Positions 36,561 through 48,739 of a stretch of DNA of 64,000 nt are shown piece after piece. Position numbers and translations under genes: made by a program. Below the pieces are notes generated by a model, which was given only the letters and a program-made list of their open reading frames with translations, did no database searches and was not told the origin of the DNA. How positions within the stretch are numbered: position 1 is the stretch's first letter; the number at the start of each line of letters is the position of its first letter. This stretch comes from Spinactinospora alkalitolerans (GTDB taxonomy: Bacteria > Actinomycetota > Actinomycetes > Streptosporangiales > Streptosporangiaceae): the NCBI RefSeq assembly GCF_013408795.1, contig NZ_JACCCC010000001.1, positions 5,580,001 to 5,644,000 of the forward strand. Reading direction: 5' to 3'.

Positions 36561-37430
36561 CTAGGCGGGCTGCCCCGTCTCGCCGCCGAGGGCGCCGGAG
36601 CAGGGGGCGCCGGGTTCCAGGGTCTGCGGGCCCTGCTCGTAGGCGGCGAGGAAGTCCAGCAGCCGCTCGTCGTCCGCGGAGTCGACGCCGAGCTGCTTGC
36701 CCCACGCGGAGGCGACGACCGGCGCCGGAAGTCCGGACACCGGGCTGACCAGGACGTAGGAGCCGGGCGAGTACAGCGAGCGCAGAGTGTCGATGTCGGC
36801 CTGCGGGATCGTGGGGTCGTAGGTGATCCACACCGCGCCGTGCTCCATGGAGTGCACGGCGTTCTCCTCCGGCACCTCCTCGTCGTAGACGCCGCAGTTC
36901 AGCCATTCCGGCGCGTGCTCGCCGCCGGTCGGAGGGCTCTGCGGGTAGCTCACATCGCCGGGGGTGTGGTCGTAGGACAGCCCGTCGAAGGTCTGCACAC
37001 CGGGGACGTCACCGGACTCCTCCCGTCCCTGGGCGAGCCCGGGGTGGGCGCCGGCCCCGCTGCCGGAGCCGTCCATGAAGAAGACGACCGCACTCGTGCC
37101 GGCCAGCAGCACCAGAAGGAACGCGCCCGCGCCGAGGGCCCACCACAGCGAGACGCCGGACTTGCGTTGCGGCGGCGGCGGACCCTGCGGCGGGTACGGG
37201 CCCGTGTGCGGCGGTCCGGGCGGCCCGGGCGGGAACTGCCCGGAAGCGTGCGGCCCCTGACCGGGCTGCGGCGGACCGGGCATGCCTTGACCAGGGGGAA
37301 CCTGACCGTAGGGGCCCTGGCCGGGCGGCGGGCCCTGCGGGGGCGGCCCTTGGGGCGGACCCTGCGATGGTCCCTGAGGCGGGCCCCACTGCGGGCCGTT
37401 GTGGGGCGGCGGCTCTGACGGATTCGACAC
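36561..37430 (-). CDS. DUF3105 membrane protein with Pro/Gly/Gln-rich N-terminus
   Basis: 289 residues from the GTG at 37430. Residues 1-90 are a low-complexity PPQG/PPGQ-rich cytoplasmic tail. One transmembrane helix is near 98-118 (LWWALGAGAFLLVLLAGTSAVVFF). The extracellular part carries the DUF3105 signature HSMEHGAVWITYDP near 190-203 and Cys residues (LNCGVYDEE, APCSGALGG). Function unknown. Conserved near clpC/radA in actinobacteria. Confidence 0.8.
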   Translation of the reverse strand: MSNPSEPPPHNGPQWGPPQGPSQGPPQGPPPQGPPPGQGPYGQVPPGQGMPGPPQPGQGPHASGQFPPGPPGPPHTGPYPPQGPPPPQRKSGVSLWWALGAGAFLLVLLAGTSAVVFFMDGSGSGAGAHPGLAQGREESGDVPGVQTFDGLSYDHTPGDVSYPQSPPTGGEHAPEWLNCGVYDEEVPEENAVHSMEHGAVWITYDPTIPQADIDTLRSLYSPGSYVLVSPVSGLPAPVVASAWGKQLGVDSADDERLLDFLAAYEQGPQTLEPGAPCSGALGGETGQPA

Positions 37431-37551
37431 GCTGCGGACCCTACCCTGTTCTCCCCCGGTCCGGAATCCGGGAGACCGCATCGCGGCGGTGTCCCCGGAC
37501 ATGCGGGAGGGGCGGCCGGGTGGGCCGCCCCTGCCGCGGGTGGGGTGGTGC

Positions 37552-40059
37552 TCAGTCGGTGTTGGTTGCGGCCTGCTCGACCCGGGGGGTGTCGGGCACC
37601 GCCTCGGGCTTGGGCACGCCGCGGAAGGTGAAGGCGGCCTCGGCGCCTTCGCCGGCGGTGTCGACGATGATGATCTGGCCGGCCCTGACCTCGCCGTAGA
37701 GGATCTTCTCCGAGAGCTGGTCCTCGATCTCGCGCTGGATGGTGCGCCGCAGCGGCCGCGCGCCCAGCACCGGGTCATAGCCGCGCTCGGCCAGCAGGCT
37801 CTTGGCCGCGGGCCGCAGCTCCAGGCCCATGTCGCGGTCCTTGAGCCGCTCGTCGAGCTTGTCCACCATCAGATCCACGATCGAGACGATCTCGTCCTCG
37901 GTGAGCTGGTGGAACACGATGGTGTCATCGACCCGGTTCAAAAACTCCGGGCGGAAGTGCGACTTGAGCTCCTCGGTGACCTTGGCCTTCATCCGGTCGT
38001 AGTTGGTCTTGGAGTCGTCCTCCTTGGCAAAGCCCATCGCCTGGCCCTTGGAGATGTCGCGGGTGCCCAGGTTGGTGGTCATGATGATCACGGTGTTCTT
38101 GAAGTCGACGTTGCGGCCCTGGGCGTCGGTGAGCCGGCCCTCCTCCAGCACCTGCAGCAGCGAGTTGAAGATGTCGGAGTGGGCCTTTTCGATCTCGTCG
38201 AACAGCACCACCGAGAACGGCTTGCGCCGCACCTTCTCGGTCAGCTGACCGCCCTCCTCATAGCCCACATAGCCGGGCGGCGACCCGAACAGCCGCGACA
38301 CGGTGTGCTTCTCCATGAACTCGCTCATGTCGAGCTGGATCAGCGCCTCCTCATCACCGAACAGGAACTCCGCCAGCGTCTTGGACAACTCGGTCTTGCC
38401 CACCCCCGACGGCCCGGCGAAGATGAAGGAACCCCCCGGACGCTTGGGGTCCTTCAACCCCGCCCGGGTGCGCCGGATCGCCTGCGACAGCGCCCGGATC
38501 GCGTCCTCCTGGCCGATCACCCGCTTGTGCAGCTCCTCCTCCATCCGCAGCAGCCGCGAGGACTCCTCCTCGGTGAGCTTGAACACCGGGATCCCGGTCG
38601 CGGTGGCCAGCACCTCGGCGATCAACTCCTCGCCGACCTCGGCCACCACGTCCATGTCCCCGGCCTTCCACTCCTTCTCCCGCTGGGCCTTCCGGCCCAG
38701 CAGCTGCTTCTCGTCATCACGCAGCGACGCGGCCTTCTCAAAGTCCTGGGCGTCGATGGCCGACTCCTTGTCCCGGCGCACCCCGGCGATCTTCTCGTCG
38801 AACTCGCGCAGATCCGGCGGCGCCGTCATCCGCCGGATCCGCATCCGCGAGCCCGCCTCATCGATCAGATCGATCGCCTTGTCCGGCAGGAACCGGTCGG
38901 AGATGTAGCGGTCGGCCAACTGCGCCGCGGCCACCAGCGCCGAATCGGTGATGGAGACCCGGTGATGGGCCTCATAGCGGTCCCGCAGCCCCTTCAAAAT
39001 CTCGATCGTGTGCGCGATCGTGGGCTCATCGACCTGGATCGGCTGGAACCGGCGCTCCAGCGCCGCGTCCTTCTCCAAATGCTTGCGGTACTCATCCAAC
39101 GTGGTCGCCCCGATGGTCTGCAGCTCCCCCCGGGCCAGCATCGGCTTCAGAATCGAGGCCGCGTCGATCGCGCCCTCGGCCGCCCCCGCCCCGACCAGGG
39201 TGTGCAGCTCATCAATGAACAAGATGATGTCGCCGCGGGTCCGGATCTCCTTGAGCACCTTCTTCAGCCGCTCCTCAAAATCCCCCCGATACCGCGACCC
39301 GGCCACCAGCGCGCCCAGATCCAGGGTGTAGAGCTGCTTGTCCTTCAACGTCTCCGGGATCTCGCCCTTGACGATCTTTTGGGCCAGGCCCTCCACCACC
39401 GCGGTCTTGCCCACCCCCGGCTCACCGATCAGCACCGGGTTGTTCTTGGTGCGCCGCGACAGCACCTGCATCACCCGCTCGATCTCACTGTCGCGCCCGA
39501 TCACCGGATCCAGCTTGGACTCACGCGCCGCCTGGGTCAGGTTGCGGCCGAACTGATCCAGCACCAGCGACGTCGACGGCGCCGACTCCGACGCCGCCCC
39601 CGCCGCCTGAGGCTCCTTGCCCTGATAACCGTGCAGCAGCTGAATCACCTGCTGGCGCACCCGGTTCAGATCAGCCCCCAACTTCACCAGCACCTGGGCC
39701 GCCACACCCTCACCCTCACGGATCAGACCAAGAAGGATGTGCTCGGTACCGATGTAGTTGTGCCCCAGCTGCAGCGCCTCCCGCAACGACAGCTCCAACA
39801 CCTTCTTGGCCCGCGGCGTGAACGGAATATGCCCCGAAGGCGCCTGCTGGCCCTGCCCGATGATCTCCTCAACCTGCTGACGCACCGCCTCCAGGCTGAT
39901 CCCCAGACTCTCCAACGCCTTGGCAGCGACGCCCTCACCCTCATGGATCAGACCCAGCAGGATGTGCTCAGTCCCGATGTAGTTGTGGTTCAACATCCTG
40001 GCCTCCTCCTGGGCCAGAACCACCACCCGCCGCGCGCGGTCGGTAAACCTCTCGAACAT
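37552..40059 (-). CDS. clpC: ATP-dependent Clp protease ATP-binding subunit ClpC
   Basis: AAA+ unfoldase, 835 residues. Two Clp_N repeats at about 1-75 and 80-150 ([39 protein letters not shown]). D1 Walker [10 protein letters not shown] near 210. A UVR-like middle segment lies near 430 ([20 protein letters not shown]). D2 Walker [11 protein letters not shown] near 545, with Walker B in LFDEIEKAH. The ATG at 40059 has GAGGAG upstream. The preceding 460 bp hold a ClgR-like box and two stem-loops. ClpC feeds substrates to ClpP. Confidence 0.96.
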   Translation of the reverse strand: MFERFTDRARRVVVLAQEEARMLNHNYIGTEHILLGLIHEGEGVAAKALESLGISLEAVRQQVEEIIGQGQQAPSGHIPFTPRAKKVLELSLREALQLGHNYIGTEHILLGLIREGEGVAAQVLVKLGADLNRVRQQVIQLLHGYQGKEPQAAGAASESAPSTSLVLDQFGRNLTQAARESKLDPVIGRDSEIERVMQVLSRRTKNNPVLIGEPGVGKTAVVEGLAQKIVKGEIPETLKDKQLYTLDLGALVAGSRYRGDFEERLKKVLKEIRTRGDIILFIDELHTLVGAGAAEGAIDAASILKPMLARGELQTIGATTLDEYRKHLEKDAALERRFQPIQVDEPTIAHTIEILKGLRDRYEAHHRVSITDSALVAAAQLADRYISDRFLPDKAIDLIDEAGSRMRIRRMTAPPDLREFDEKIAGVRRDKESAIDAQDFEKAASLRDDEKQLLGRKAQREKEWKAGDMDVVAEVGEELIAEVLATATGIPVFKLTEEESSRLLRMEEELHKRVIGQEDAIRALSQAIRRTRAGLKDPKRPGGSFIFAGPSGVGKTELSKTLAEFLFGDEEALIQLDMSEFMEKHTVSRLFGSPPGYVGYEEGGQLTEKVRRKPFSVVLFDEIEKAHSDIFNSLLQVLEEGRLTDAQGRNVDFKNTVIIMTTNLGTRDISKGQAMGFAKEDDSKTNYDRMKAKVTEELKSHFRPEFLNRVDDTIVFHQLTEDEIVSIVDLMVDKLDERLKDRDMGLELRPAAKSLLAERGYDPVLGARPLRRTIQREIEDQLSEKILYGEVRAGQIIIVDTAGEGAEAAFTFRGVPKPEAVPDTPRVEQAATNTD

Positions 40060-40355
40060 CTCTCGTCGCTCCTCACACAGCAGCCGGCCAGGACCAGGCG
40101 ACCCCCGGTCCCACACACCCACCACACACAACGGCGCCAACGGTGAAGGCCACGGACCCCCACAGGAGAAAAACCTCCCGGGAGCGGCACCGCACCCGTT
40201 CGCCGCACCACCCGGCTTTCCGGCCGACCCGGCGAACACATCCCGCACGGATGTTCTACTACCACCCGTGCAAGAGACTTTCCCCGACGATAGGGCGTTC
40301 ACCCTCATCCAACTACCAATCGGGCCTTCGCTGTTCCGGAGTACGCCGCAAGCGA

Positions 40356-40395
40356 ACGGCCCGCGCCCCTCACCAACTGAGGGAACACGGGCCGT
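40356..40395. promoter_or_regulatory. Two-part stem-loop upstream of clpC
   Basis: Outer arms ACGGCCCG and CGGGCCGT (8 bp) enclose an inner stem CCCTCA-CCAAC-TGAGGG. It lies about 300 bp upstream of the clpC start and about 130 bp past the lsr2 stop. It could be part of the clpC leader or a terminator remnant. Confidence 0.35.
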
Positions 40396-40413
40396 GCTGC
40401 GTGTTCGTGATGC

Positions 40414-40431
40414 TATTTGCTCTGAGCGAAC
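40414..40431. promoter_or_regulatory. ClgR-like operator upstream of clpC
   Basis: TATTTGCTCTGAGCGAAC fits the published actinobacterial ClgR motif (WNNWCGCYNANRGCGWWS) at 12 of 14 fixed positions. ClgR activates clp genes in actinobacteria, and the box is in the clpC upstream region. No experimental support here. Confidence 0.35.
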
Positions 40432-40490
40432 AACGTTTTTCGCCGGGCGGAACTCCACCGGATCGCGCTTCGCCGGGCCGGCGGAGGCCC

Positions 40491-40519
40491 CTTCCGCACC
40501 GTCGGCGACGGTGCGGAAG
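40491..40519 (-). terminator. Stem-loop just after lsr2
   Basis: 13-bp perfect stem CTTCCGCACCGTC...GACGGTGCGGAAG with a 3-nt loop, 5 bp past the lsr2 stop. No T-run, but placement and strength fit a terminator for lsr2. Confidence 0.7.
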
Positions 40520-40523
40520 CGCC

Positions 40524-40859
40524 CTAGCGCTGGGCCGCCTCGTATTCGGCGACGATCGACGCCGGGATGCGGCCGCGCTCGTTGACCTGCTTGCCCGCCG
40601 CTTTGGCCCAGGCGCGGATTTCCGCGCTGCGCTCACGGCTGGGCGCGTTGCGCTGCTGGCGACGGCCGCCGCGGCCGCCCTTGGCCGGAGCCTTGCGGGC
40701 GGCATCGACGAACGGAGCCAGAGCGTCGCGAAGCTTGGCGGCGTTGTCGCCGCTGAGGTCGATCTCGTAGGAGGAACCGTCGACCGCGAACGAGACCGTC
40801 TCCTCTGCCTCGCCACCGTCGAGATCGTCGACGAGAAGAACCTGAACCTTTTGCGCCAT
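40524..40859 (-). CDS. lsr2: Lsr2 nucleoid-associated protein
   Basis: 111 residues from the ATG at 40859 ([20 protein letters not shown]). The N-terminal dimerisation domain ([12 protein letters not shown]...[17 protein letters not shown]) is typical. A Gly/Arg-rich linker ([15 protein letters not shown]) separates the C-terminal DNA-binding domain, whose AT-hook-like [18 protein letters not shown] ends the protein. Lsr2 is an H-NS-like xenogeneic silencer that binds A/T-rich DNA. The frame upstream of the ATG is not used because AAAGG lies 9 bp before it. Confidence 0.95.
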   Translation of the reverse strand: MAQKVQVLLVDDLDGGEAEETVSFAVDGSSYEIDLSGDNAAKLRDALAPFVDAARKAPAKGGRGGRRQQRNAPSRERSAEIRAWAKAAGKQVNERGRIPASIVAEYEAAQR

Positions 40860-40907
40860 GGATACGGACCTTTCAGCAGAGAAGTGCGATGGCACTATAA
40901 AAACAAA

Positions 40908-40935
40908 GCTATACCGGATACAGCGGGAAAGACAA
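40908..40935 (-). promoter_or_regulatory. Candidate lsr2 promoter
   Basis: On the minus strand TTGTCT (40930-40935) is followed after 16 bp by TATAGC (40908-40913). They lie 49-76 bp before the lsr2 ATG in locally A/T-rich sequence. Fits the vegetative promoter pattern. Confidence 0.4.
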
Positions 40936-41079
40936 TTCTCGGCGTGGCAAAACCGCCTCCGCTATCCCGGATCCGGGAGCGTCTCGATAACTCCGGCCGT
41001 GCGGCCGATACGCCCCTGGCCGAGGGGGCCAGGGGCCTATAACGCCGGGGAGGCGTGTCCCATTCCCTAACGTTGCCGG

Positions 41080-41355
41080 TTAGCGGTTGCCAGGACCGCG
41101 TTCGGCGCCCGGGACTTCACTCGAAGAGCCCCGTGCACCCTTTGCCCCGTCCTCCGACGTAACGGCATCGGTATCGGCCCGCGACGCCGTTTCGGCCTCC
41201 GGGGCGCCGGTACTCGGCGCGGCGCCTGCTTCACCGATCAGCCGCCCATCCGACGTTCTCGGAGCCATCTCCTTGCGGAGCAGCCGGTAGATGAACGTGC
41301 AGAAGACCGTCGCGACAACAGCAGGGGGGATCAGCGCCGACAAAACATCCCACAT
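41080..41355 (-). CDS. Small conserved membrane protein
   Basis: 91 residues from the ATG at 41355 (MWDVLSALIPPAVVATVFCT). One transmembrane helix at 4-24 followed by a basic LLRKEM, then a hydrophilic tail (SADTDAVTSEDGAKGARG type). SD GGAAGGGG lies about 10 bp upstream; a TTG three codons earlier is an alternative. Similar one-helix proteins are found beside lsr2 in actinobacteria. Function unknown. Confidence 0.65.
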   Translation of the reverse strand: MWDVLSALIPPAVVATVFCTFIYRLLRKEMAPRTSDGRLIGEAGAAPSTGAPEAETASRADTDAVTSEDGAKGARGSSSEVPGAERGPGNR

Positions 41356-41924
41356 CGCACGCAAACCCCTTCCTTGTTGTTACTTTATGCAGTAATTACC
41401 CCCGTTGGGGCTCTGGCCAGCTTACGCCCACGTCGTGTCGTCTCCTCACGCCCCCCGTGGATGGCCTCGGCGGCCCGGACCCGGCAACCTCTCACCCCGG
41501 CACCGCGGACGGCGCGGGGCGGGGTTTCGGTCCGGGCCGCCTTAACTCCGGCCCCAAAGAGGTCCGGTATCGCGGCGGGTTCCCGATCGCCCTTAAACAC
41601 GGGGATCGCGACCGGAAAGACGACTCCCCGTAGCCGCCGGGGAACACAAACGTTCGGCCCCGTGCCGGTCGACCGCCCCAGAATATCCAACTGGTTCCCA
41701 AACCGCCCGCGCCACGTGCAGGGCGAACAAGACGACCGTGACTTCTTGGTCGCGATGCACAGATTACCTCGATCTATACTGCTCCCCGCCTCCGTGGGCA
41801 TTAGGCCTAAGAGGATGCCGAGTTGTGGGATCGTGGCACCGTAACGGAGAAGAGTCAAGCACCCCGCCTAAGAGTGGCGTAAGTGCCGACAAGCCCGTCA
41901 CTGTGGGCATTGGGAGGCCTCGTC
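41356..41924. other. Intergenic region ahead of the EndoQ-helicase gene
   Basis: 569 bp. A/T content rises near 41755-41780, where CGATCTATACTGC gives a TATACT -10-like hexamer. Near the end, GTGGGCATTAGGCCT and GTGGGCATTGGGAGGCCT form a short imperfect direct repeat (about 41800 and 41903). Two overlapping frames on opposite strands run through most of it but look like chance. No RNA gene recognised. Confidence 0.4.
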
Positions 41925-45143
<3,219 letters not shown>

Positions 45144-45259
45144 CAGCGGTTTCACGGAGATCGCCCTCGCGCGCGAAGCAGACCTGTCGCCTCGGGTACA
45201 CGCCGACATCATGGTTTCGGTCTGGCACCCGTGGTGGCGGCGTGGGCGGCGCGGCGCCG

Positions 45260-45388
45260 GGGCGATCCCTTTGGGGGGCCTTCGGCCACGCGAGAGGATC
45301 GCCCGGTCACCGCGAAGCTCCGGCTCGGGGCTCAGGTCGAAAACTCCCGGTGACTGAGGCCGACGTGCGCCATCGCCCGGTCACCGCG
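45260..45388. repeat. Dispersed intergenic inverted element, copy 2
   Basis: Core hairpin arms GGGCGATCC (45260-45268) and GGATCGCCC (45296-45304) enclose GGCCTTCGGCC and CACGCGAGA. The right terminal sequence is at 45335-45359 (18 of 25 positions match the family terminus). A 17-bp direct repeat (ATCGCCCGGTCACCGCG) occurs at 45298-45314 and 45372-45388. The terminus lies 45 bp past the argA stop on the minus strand. Confidence 0.7.
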
Positions 45389-45404
45389 GGCTCACGGCCT
45401 CGGC

Positions 45405-45929
45405 TCAGGCGTCCAGATGCACCAGCATCCGGACGTTGCCGAGGGTGTTGGGCTTGACGCGCTCCAGGTCGAGGAACTCCGCGACGCCCTCGTCGTAGGA
45501 GCGCAGGAGTTCCTCGTACACCCGCGGCGGCACGGGGGTGCCCTGGATCGGCCGGAAGCCGTGCCTGCCGAAGAAGTCCGTCTCGAAGGTGAGGCAGAAG
45601 ACCCTGCGCACCCCGAGTTCGCGGGCCGTGTCGAGCAGGTCGGCGACGATGCGGTGGCCCACGCCGGTCCCTTGGACCGCGGGGTCGACCGCGACCGTGC
45701 GCACCTCGGCGAGGTCCTCCCAGAGGACGTGGAGGGCGCCGCAGCCGACGACGGTGCACTGCTCCCCGTCGTCGGCCTCGGCCACCCGGAACTCCTGGAC
45801 GTCCTCGTAGAGGTTGACCGTGCTCTTGGACAGCACCCGGCGCTCTCCGCTGAAGGTGTCGACGAGTCGGCGGATGCGGGCGACATCGTGTGTCCGCGCA
45901 CGGCGGATGGTGACCTGGATGGGCGACAT
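45405..45929 (-). CDS. argA: Amino-acid N-acetyltransferase (ArgA-type GNAT)
   Basis: 174-residue GNAT protein closely following the mycobacterial ArgA arrangement: DVARIRRLVDTFSGERRVLS near 15, VAEADDGEQCTVVGCGALHV near 49, and the acetyl-CoA motif RTVAVDPAVQGTGVGHRIV near 77-95. FETDFFGRHGF near 118 and EFLDLERVKPNTLGNVRMLV at the C-terminus complete the match. It makes N-acetylglutamate for arginine synthesis. The ATG at 45929 fits the family length. Copy 2 of the repeat element follows its stop. Confidence 0.85.
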   Translation of the reverse strand: MSPIQVTIRRARTHDVARIRRLVDTFSGERRVLSKSTVNLYEDVQEFRVAEADDGEQCTVVGCGALHVLWEDLAEVRTVAVDPAVQGTGVGHRIVADLLDTARELGVRRVFCLTFETDFFGRHGFRPIQGTPVPPRVYEELLRSYDEGVAEFLDLERVKPNTLGNVRMLVHLDA

Positions 45930-45998
45930 AACCGGCCAGATTACCCCCGGGTCCTCCTCTGCGCCGCGGGGACCGGGCCGGGTCGCCCGGGAATGGAT

Positions 45999-46304
45999 TC
46001 AGATGAGCTGCCTGCGGGCCGCCCACACGACGGCCTCGATCGGGGTGTTGACCCCGAGGCGGTCGCAGATGGAGCGCAGTCGGCGCCGCAGCGTGCGTGC
46101 GCTCAGCTCGAGTCGGCGCGCCGCGACATCGGTGGTGACACCGGTGGCAATCTCCGCCAGCAACTGGATCTCGTCATCGCTCAGGTTCGGGTGCACGCTC
46201 GGCCCTCCGTCACGCGGCGAAGCGAGAGGCGGCACGATGGCCTCCCGCAGCGACGGGACGCTGGGCTCTTTGATGGCGTGACGCACGAGTGTGGCCTGTT
46301 CCAC
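45999..46304 (-). CDS. Orphan LuxR-type HTH regulator
   Basis: 101 residues from the GTG at 46304. LuxR/GerE-like HTH in the C-terminal half (NLSDDEIQLLAEIATGVTTD, LSARTLRRRLRSICDRLGVN). The N-terminal stretch has no receiver domain. The GTG at 46304 has GGGAGGA 4 bp before it. An ATG 15 bp upstream (46319) without an SD is an alternative. A promoter candidate lies about 340 bp upstream. Regulated genes unknown; it lies between argA and lysS on the same strand. Confidence 0.75.
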   Translation of the reverse strand: MEQATLVRHAIKEPSVPSLREAIVPPLASPRDGGPSVHPNLSDDEIQLLAEIATGVTTDVAARRLELSARTLRRRLRSICDRLGVNTPIEAVVWAARRQLI

Positions 46305-46954
46305 TCCGTCCTCCCTCATCCGTGGTGAGTGCGGAACAACAACTCGTCGCCGCAGGGACCTCGGAAGAGCGCAGGCCGGAGCCTTCTGCCGCGCGCGCCT
46401 GGGCCTCGCCCCGAACACCGCCCCCGGCACCCTCGTCCTCGTTTCCCTGGCACGGAAACGAGGATCGGAGCGCGGGGAGGGTTCGAGCGCCCGGTCGCCG
46501 CGATCTGGGACGGACAGATCGCGCGAAGACGCACTCGGCAATGGATGCTGGAAACCGCCGGAGCCGCTCTCAGCCATCCTCACTCACCGTCATGGTAGAT
46601 CCGCTACGACAAACACGCGGAATTCTCCGCTCGCTTCGAAACGCTAAGCGGATGACGACGGACCGTCAAGGTCTATTTATTGACACAGCGTGGTCAAACG
46701 GCTCACCTCTGTCACGAAAAGTAATCGCGAGAACCTACGACACGCGTACTGACCTGCGGAGATAATCTCCGTCTCCCAGACGGGAAAGAGAGCTCCAGAG
46801 CCTCAAAGAGTATTCTCAAAGTGACCATGAAGACAGGCCCATTGGCCAGCGGATTCAACATTGGCCGTCCCCGGCCAGCCGCGGAACGTGGTCTCGGACA
46901 CATCGGCGGTGGCCACGGGCCTCCTCCGCGCAGGGCACGGGGGAGGCCCGCCCG
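46305..46954. other. Intergenic region between the LuxR-type gene and lysS
   Basis: 650 bp. The half near 46600-46830 is distinctly A/T-richer than its surroundings and includes a promoter candidate for the LuxR-type gene. TTGACACAGCGTGGTCAAACGG (46679 onward) also looks promoter-like on the plus strand. The part near the lysS stop is GC-rich. No frame is convincing. Confidence 0.4.
46641..46669 (-). promoter_or_regulatory. Candidate promoter for the LuxR-type gene
   Basis: On the minus strand TTGACG (46664-46669) and TAGCGT (46641-46646) are 17 bp apart, a good vegetative spacing. The distance to the coding start is about 337 bp, leaving a long leader. Confidence 0.45.
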
Positions 46955-48451
46955 TCAACCGGGCTTCACCAACGGGAACAGAATGGTTTCGCGGATGTTC
47001 TTTCCGGTGAACGCCATGAGAAGGCGATCGACGCCCATTCCGACGCCGCCGGAGGGCGGCATGGCGTATTCGAGTGCCCGGAGGAAGTCCTCGTCGAGCT
47101 GCATGGCCTCGGGGTCGCCGCCGGCGGCCAGCAGCGACTGCTCGGTGAGTCGGCGCCGCTGCTCCACCGGGTCGACCAGCTCCGAGTAACCGGTGCCCAT
47201 CTCCATGCCGAACCCGATGAGATCCCACTTCTCGGTCAGCAGCGGGTCCTCGCGGTGCCGGCGCACCAGCGGGCTGGTCTCCACCGGGTAGTCCCGGACG
47301 AACGTCGGCCGGACCAGGGTGTGCTCGACCAGCTCCTCGAAGAGGTGCTCGACCAGCTTGCCCTGGCCCCAGTCGGGGCTCCACTCGACCCCGCGGGCGT
47401 CGGCGGCCTTGCGCACCGCCTCAAGGGCCGTCCGCGGGGTGACCTCCTCGCCCAGCGCCTCGGAGACCGCACCGTAGAGCGTGACCGAGGGCCACTCGCC
47501 GCCGAGGTCGACCTCCTCCTCGCCGCGCCGGACCACGGTGCCGCCGAAGACCGCCCGCGCGGCGCTCAGGACGAGCTCGCGGGTGAGGTCGGCCATCACG
47601 TTGTAGTCGGCGTAGGCCTGGTAGAACTCCAGCATCGTGAACTCGGGGTTGTGCGTGGAGTCCGCGCCCTCGTTGCGGAAATTGCGGTTGATCTCGAAGA
47701 CCTTCTCGATCCCGCCCACGACCATGCGCTTGAGGTAGAGCTCCGGCGCGATGCGCAGGTAGAGGTCGAGGTCGTAGGCGTTGATGTGGGTGGTGAAGGG
47801 GCGCGCCGTCGCGCCGCCGTGCACCTGCTGCAGCATCGGGGTCTCGACCTCGGTGTAGCCGCGCTCCTGCAGCGTCTCGCGCAGCGCGCGGACGGCCCGG
47901 GAGCGCTGGTACACCATGTCGCGCGACTCGGGGTTGACGATCAGGTCGACGTAGCGGCGGCGGACCCTGGCCTCGGGGTCGGTGAGCCCCCGGTGCTTCT
48001 CCGGCAGCGGACGCAGGCACTTGGCGGTCAGCGTCCAGGACTCGACCATGACCGACAGCTCACCGCGCCGCGACGTGATGACCTCGCCCTCGACGCCCAC
48101 GTGGTCGCCCAGGTCGACGTCGCCCTTCCACGAGGCCAGGGAGTCGGCGCCGAGCCGGTCCAGCGACAGCATGATCTGCATGTCGCCGGAGGAGTCGCGG
48201 ATGGTGGCGAAGCACAGCTTGCCGCCGGTGCGGTAGAGCATGACCCTGCCGGCGATCCCGACCCGCTCGCCGGTGGTCTCGTCCGGAGCGAGGTCCCCGT
48301 GTTTCTCACGGATCGCGGAGATGGAGGTCGTGCGGGGAAAGGTGACGGGGTAGGGGTCGACCCCGCCCTCCCGCAGGCGGTCCAGCTTCTCGCGGCGGAC
48401 CCGCATCTGTTCGGGCAGGTCCTCGTAGGAATCGTCCAGCGCGTCACTCAC
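46955..48451 (-). CDS. lysS: Lysine--tRNA ligase (class II)
   Basis: 498-residue class II lysyl-tRNA synthetase. N-terminal OB-fold (VGIAGRVMLYRTGGKLCFAT near 60-80). Catalytic core signatures: motif 2 NRNFRNEGADSTHNPEFTMLE near 260-280 and motif 3 GVGMGVDRLLMAF near 470. TSPLVRRHREDP near 380 is LysRS-specific. The GTG at 48451 gives MSDALDDSYEDLPEQMRVRR. A further in-frame GTG at 48475 lacks better signals. Confidence 0.95.
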   Translation of the reverse strand: MSDALDDSYEDLPEQMRVRREKLDRLREGGVDPYPVTFPRTTSISAIREKHGDLAPDETTGERVGIAGRVMLYRTGGKLCFATIRDSSGDMQIMLSLDRLGADSLASWKGDVDLGDHVGVEGEVITSRRGELSVMVESWTLTAKCLRPLPEKHRGLTDPEARVRRRYVDLIVNPESRDMVYQRSRAVRALRETLQERGYTEVETPMLQQVHGGATARPFTTHINAYDLDLYLRIAPELYLKRMVVGGIEKVFEINRNFRNEGADSTHNPEFTMLEFYQAYADYNVMADLTRELVLSAARAVFGGTVVRRGEEEVDLGGEWPSVTLYGAVSEALGEEVTPRTALEAVRKAADARGVEWSPDWGQGKLVEHLFEELVEHTLVRPTFVRDYPVETSPLVRRHREDPLLTEKWDLIGFGMEMGTGYSELVDPVEQRRRLTEQSLLAAGGDPEAMQLDEDFLRALEYAMPPSGGVGMGVDRLLMAFTGKNIRETILFPLVKPG

Positions 48452-48520
48452 GCAGTCGATCCTATCGGCGATCACGGAAACGGCTGACGCTCGCTCTCAG
48501 TGAATGTGTATCCTTGGCAC

Positions 48521-48733
48521 ATGGGTCGCACAAATATCGACATCGATGACGAGTTGATCGCTGTTGTCATGGAGAAGTACCACCTCAAAACCAAGCGCGA
48601 GGCCGTGGACTTCAGCCTGCGCCGCCTGGCGGGATCGGGTCTTAGATACCAGCTAATGGAGGAGCTCGAAGGGAGTGGCTGGGAGGGCGACCTCGACCAG
48701 ATGCGCCGCAGCAAGATCCAGGATTGGGAGTAG
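48521..48733 (+). CDS. vapB: VapB-type antitoxin
   Basis: 70 residues, ribbon-helix-helix/AbrB-like actinobacterial VapB: MGRTNIDIDDELIAVVMEKY then TKREAVDFSLRRLAG. The ATG at 48521 has no strong SD. The stop is 6 bp before vapC. Antitoxins of this type bind their own promoter and neutralise VapC. A/T-richer than neighbours, consistent with a mobile accessory module placed between lysS and coaX. Confidence 0.88.
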   Translation: MGRTNIDIDDELIAVVMEKYHLKTKREAVDFSLRRLAGSGLRYQLMEELEGSGWEGDLDQMRRSKIQDWE

Positions 48734-48739
48734 GCCGGC

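Noticed and set aside
37399-40146. 915-codon open frame on the plus strand
   Set aside because: It is exactly antisense to clpC, is Gln/Arg/His/Leu-biased and has no domain; a GC-bias shadow.
41385-41858. 157-codon minus-strand frame upstream of the EndoQ-helicase gene
   Set aside because: No SD, no domain, overlapping opposite frame of similar length, and a composition unlike real genes here.
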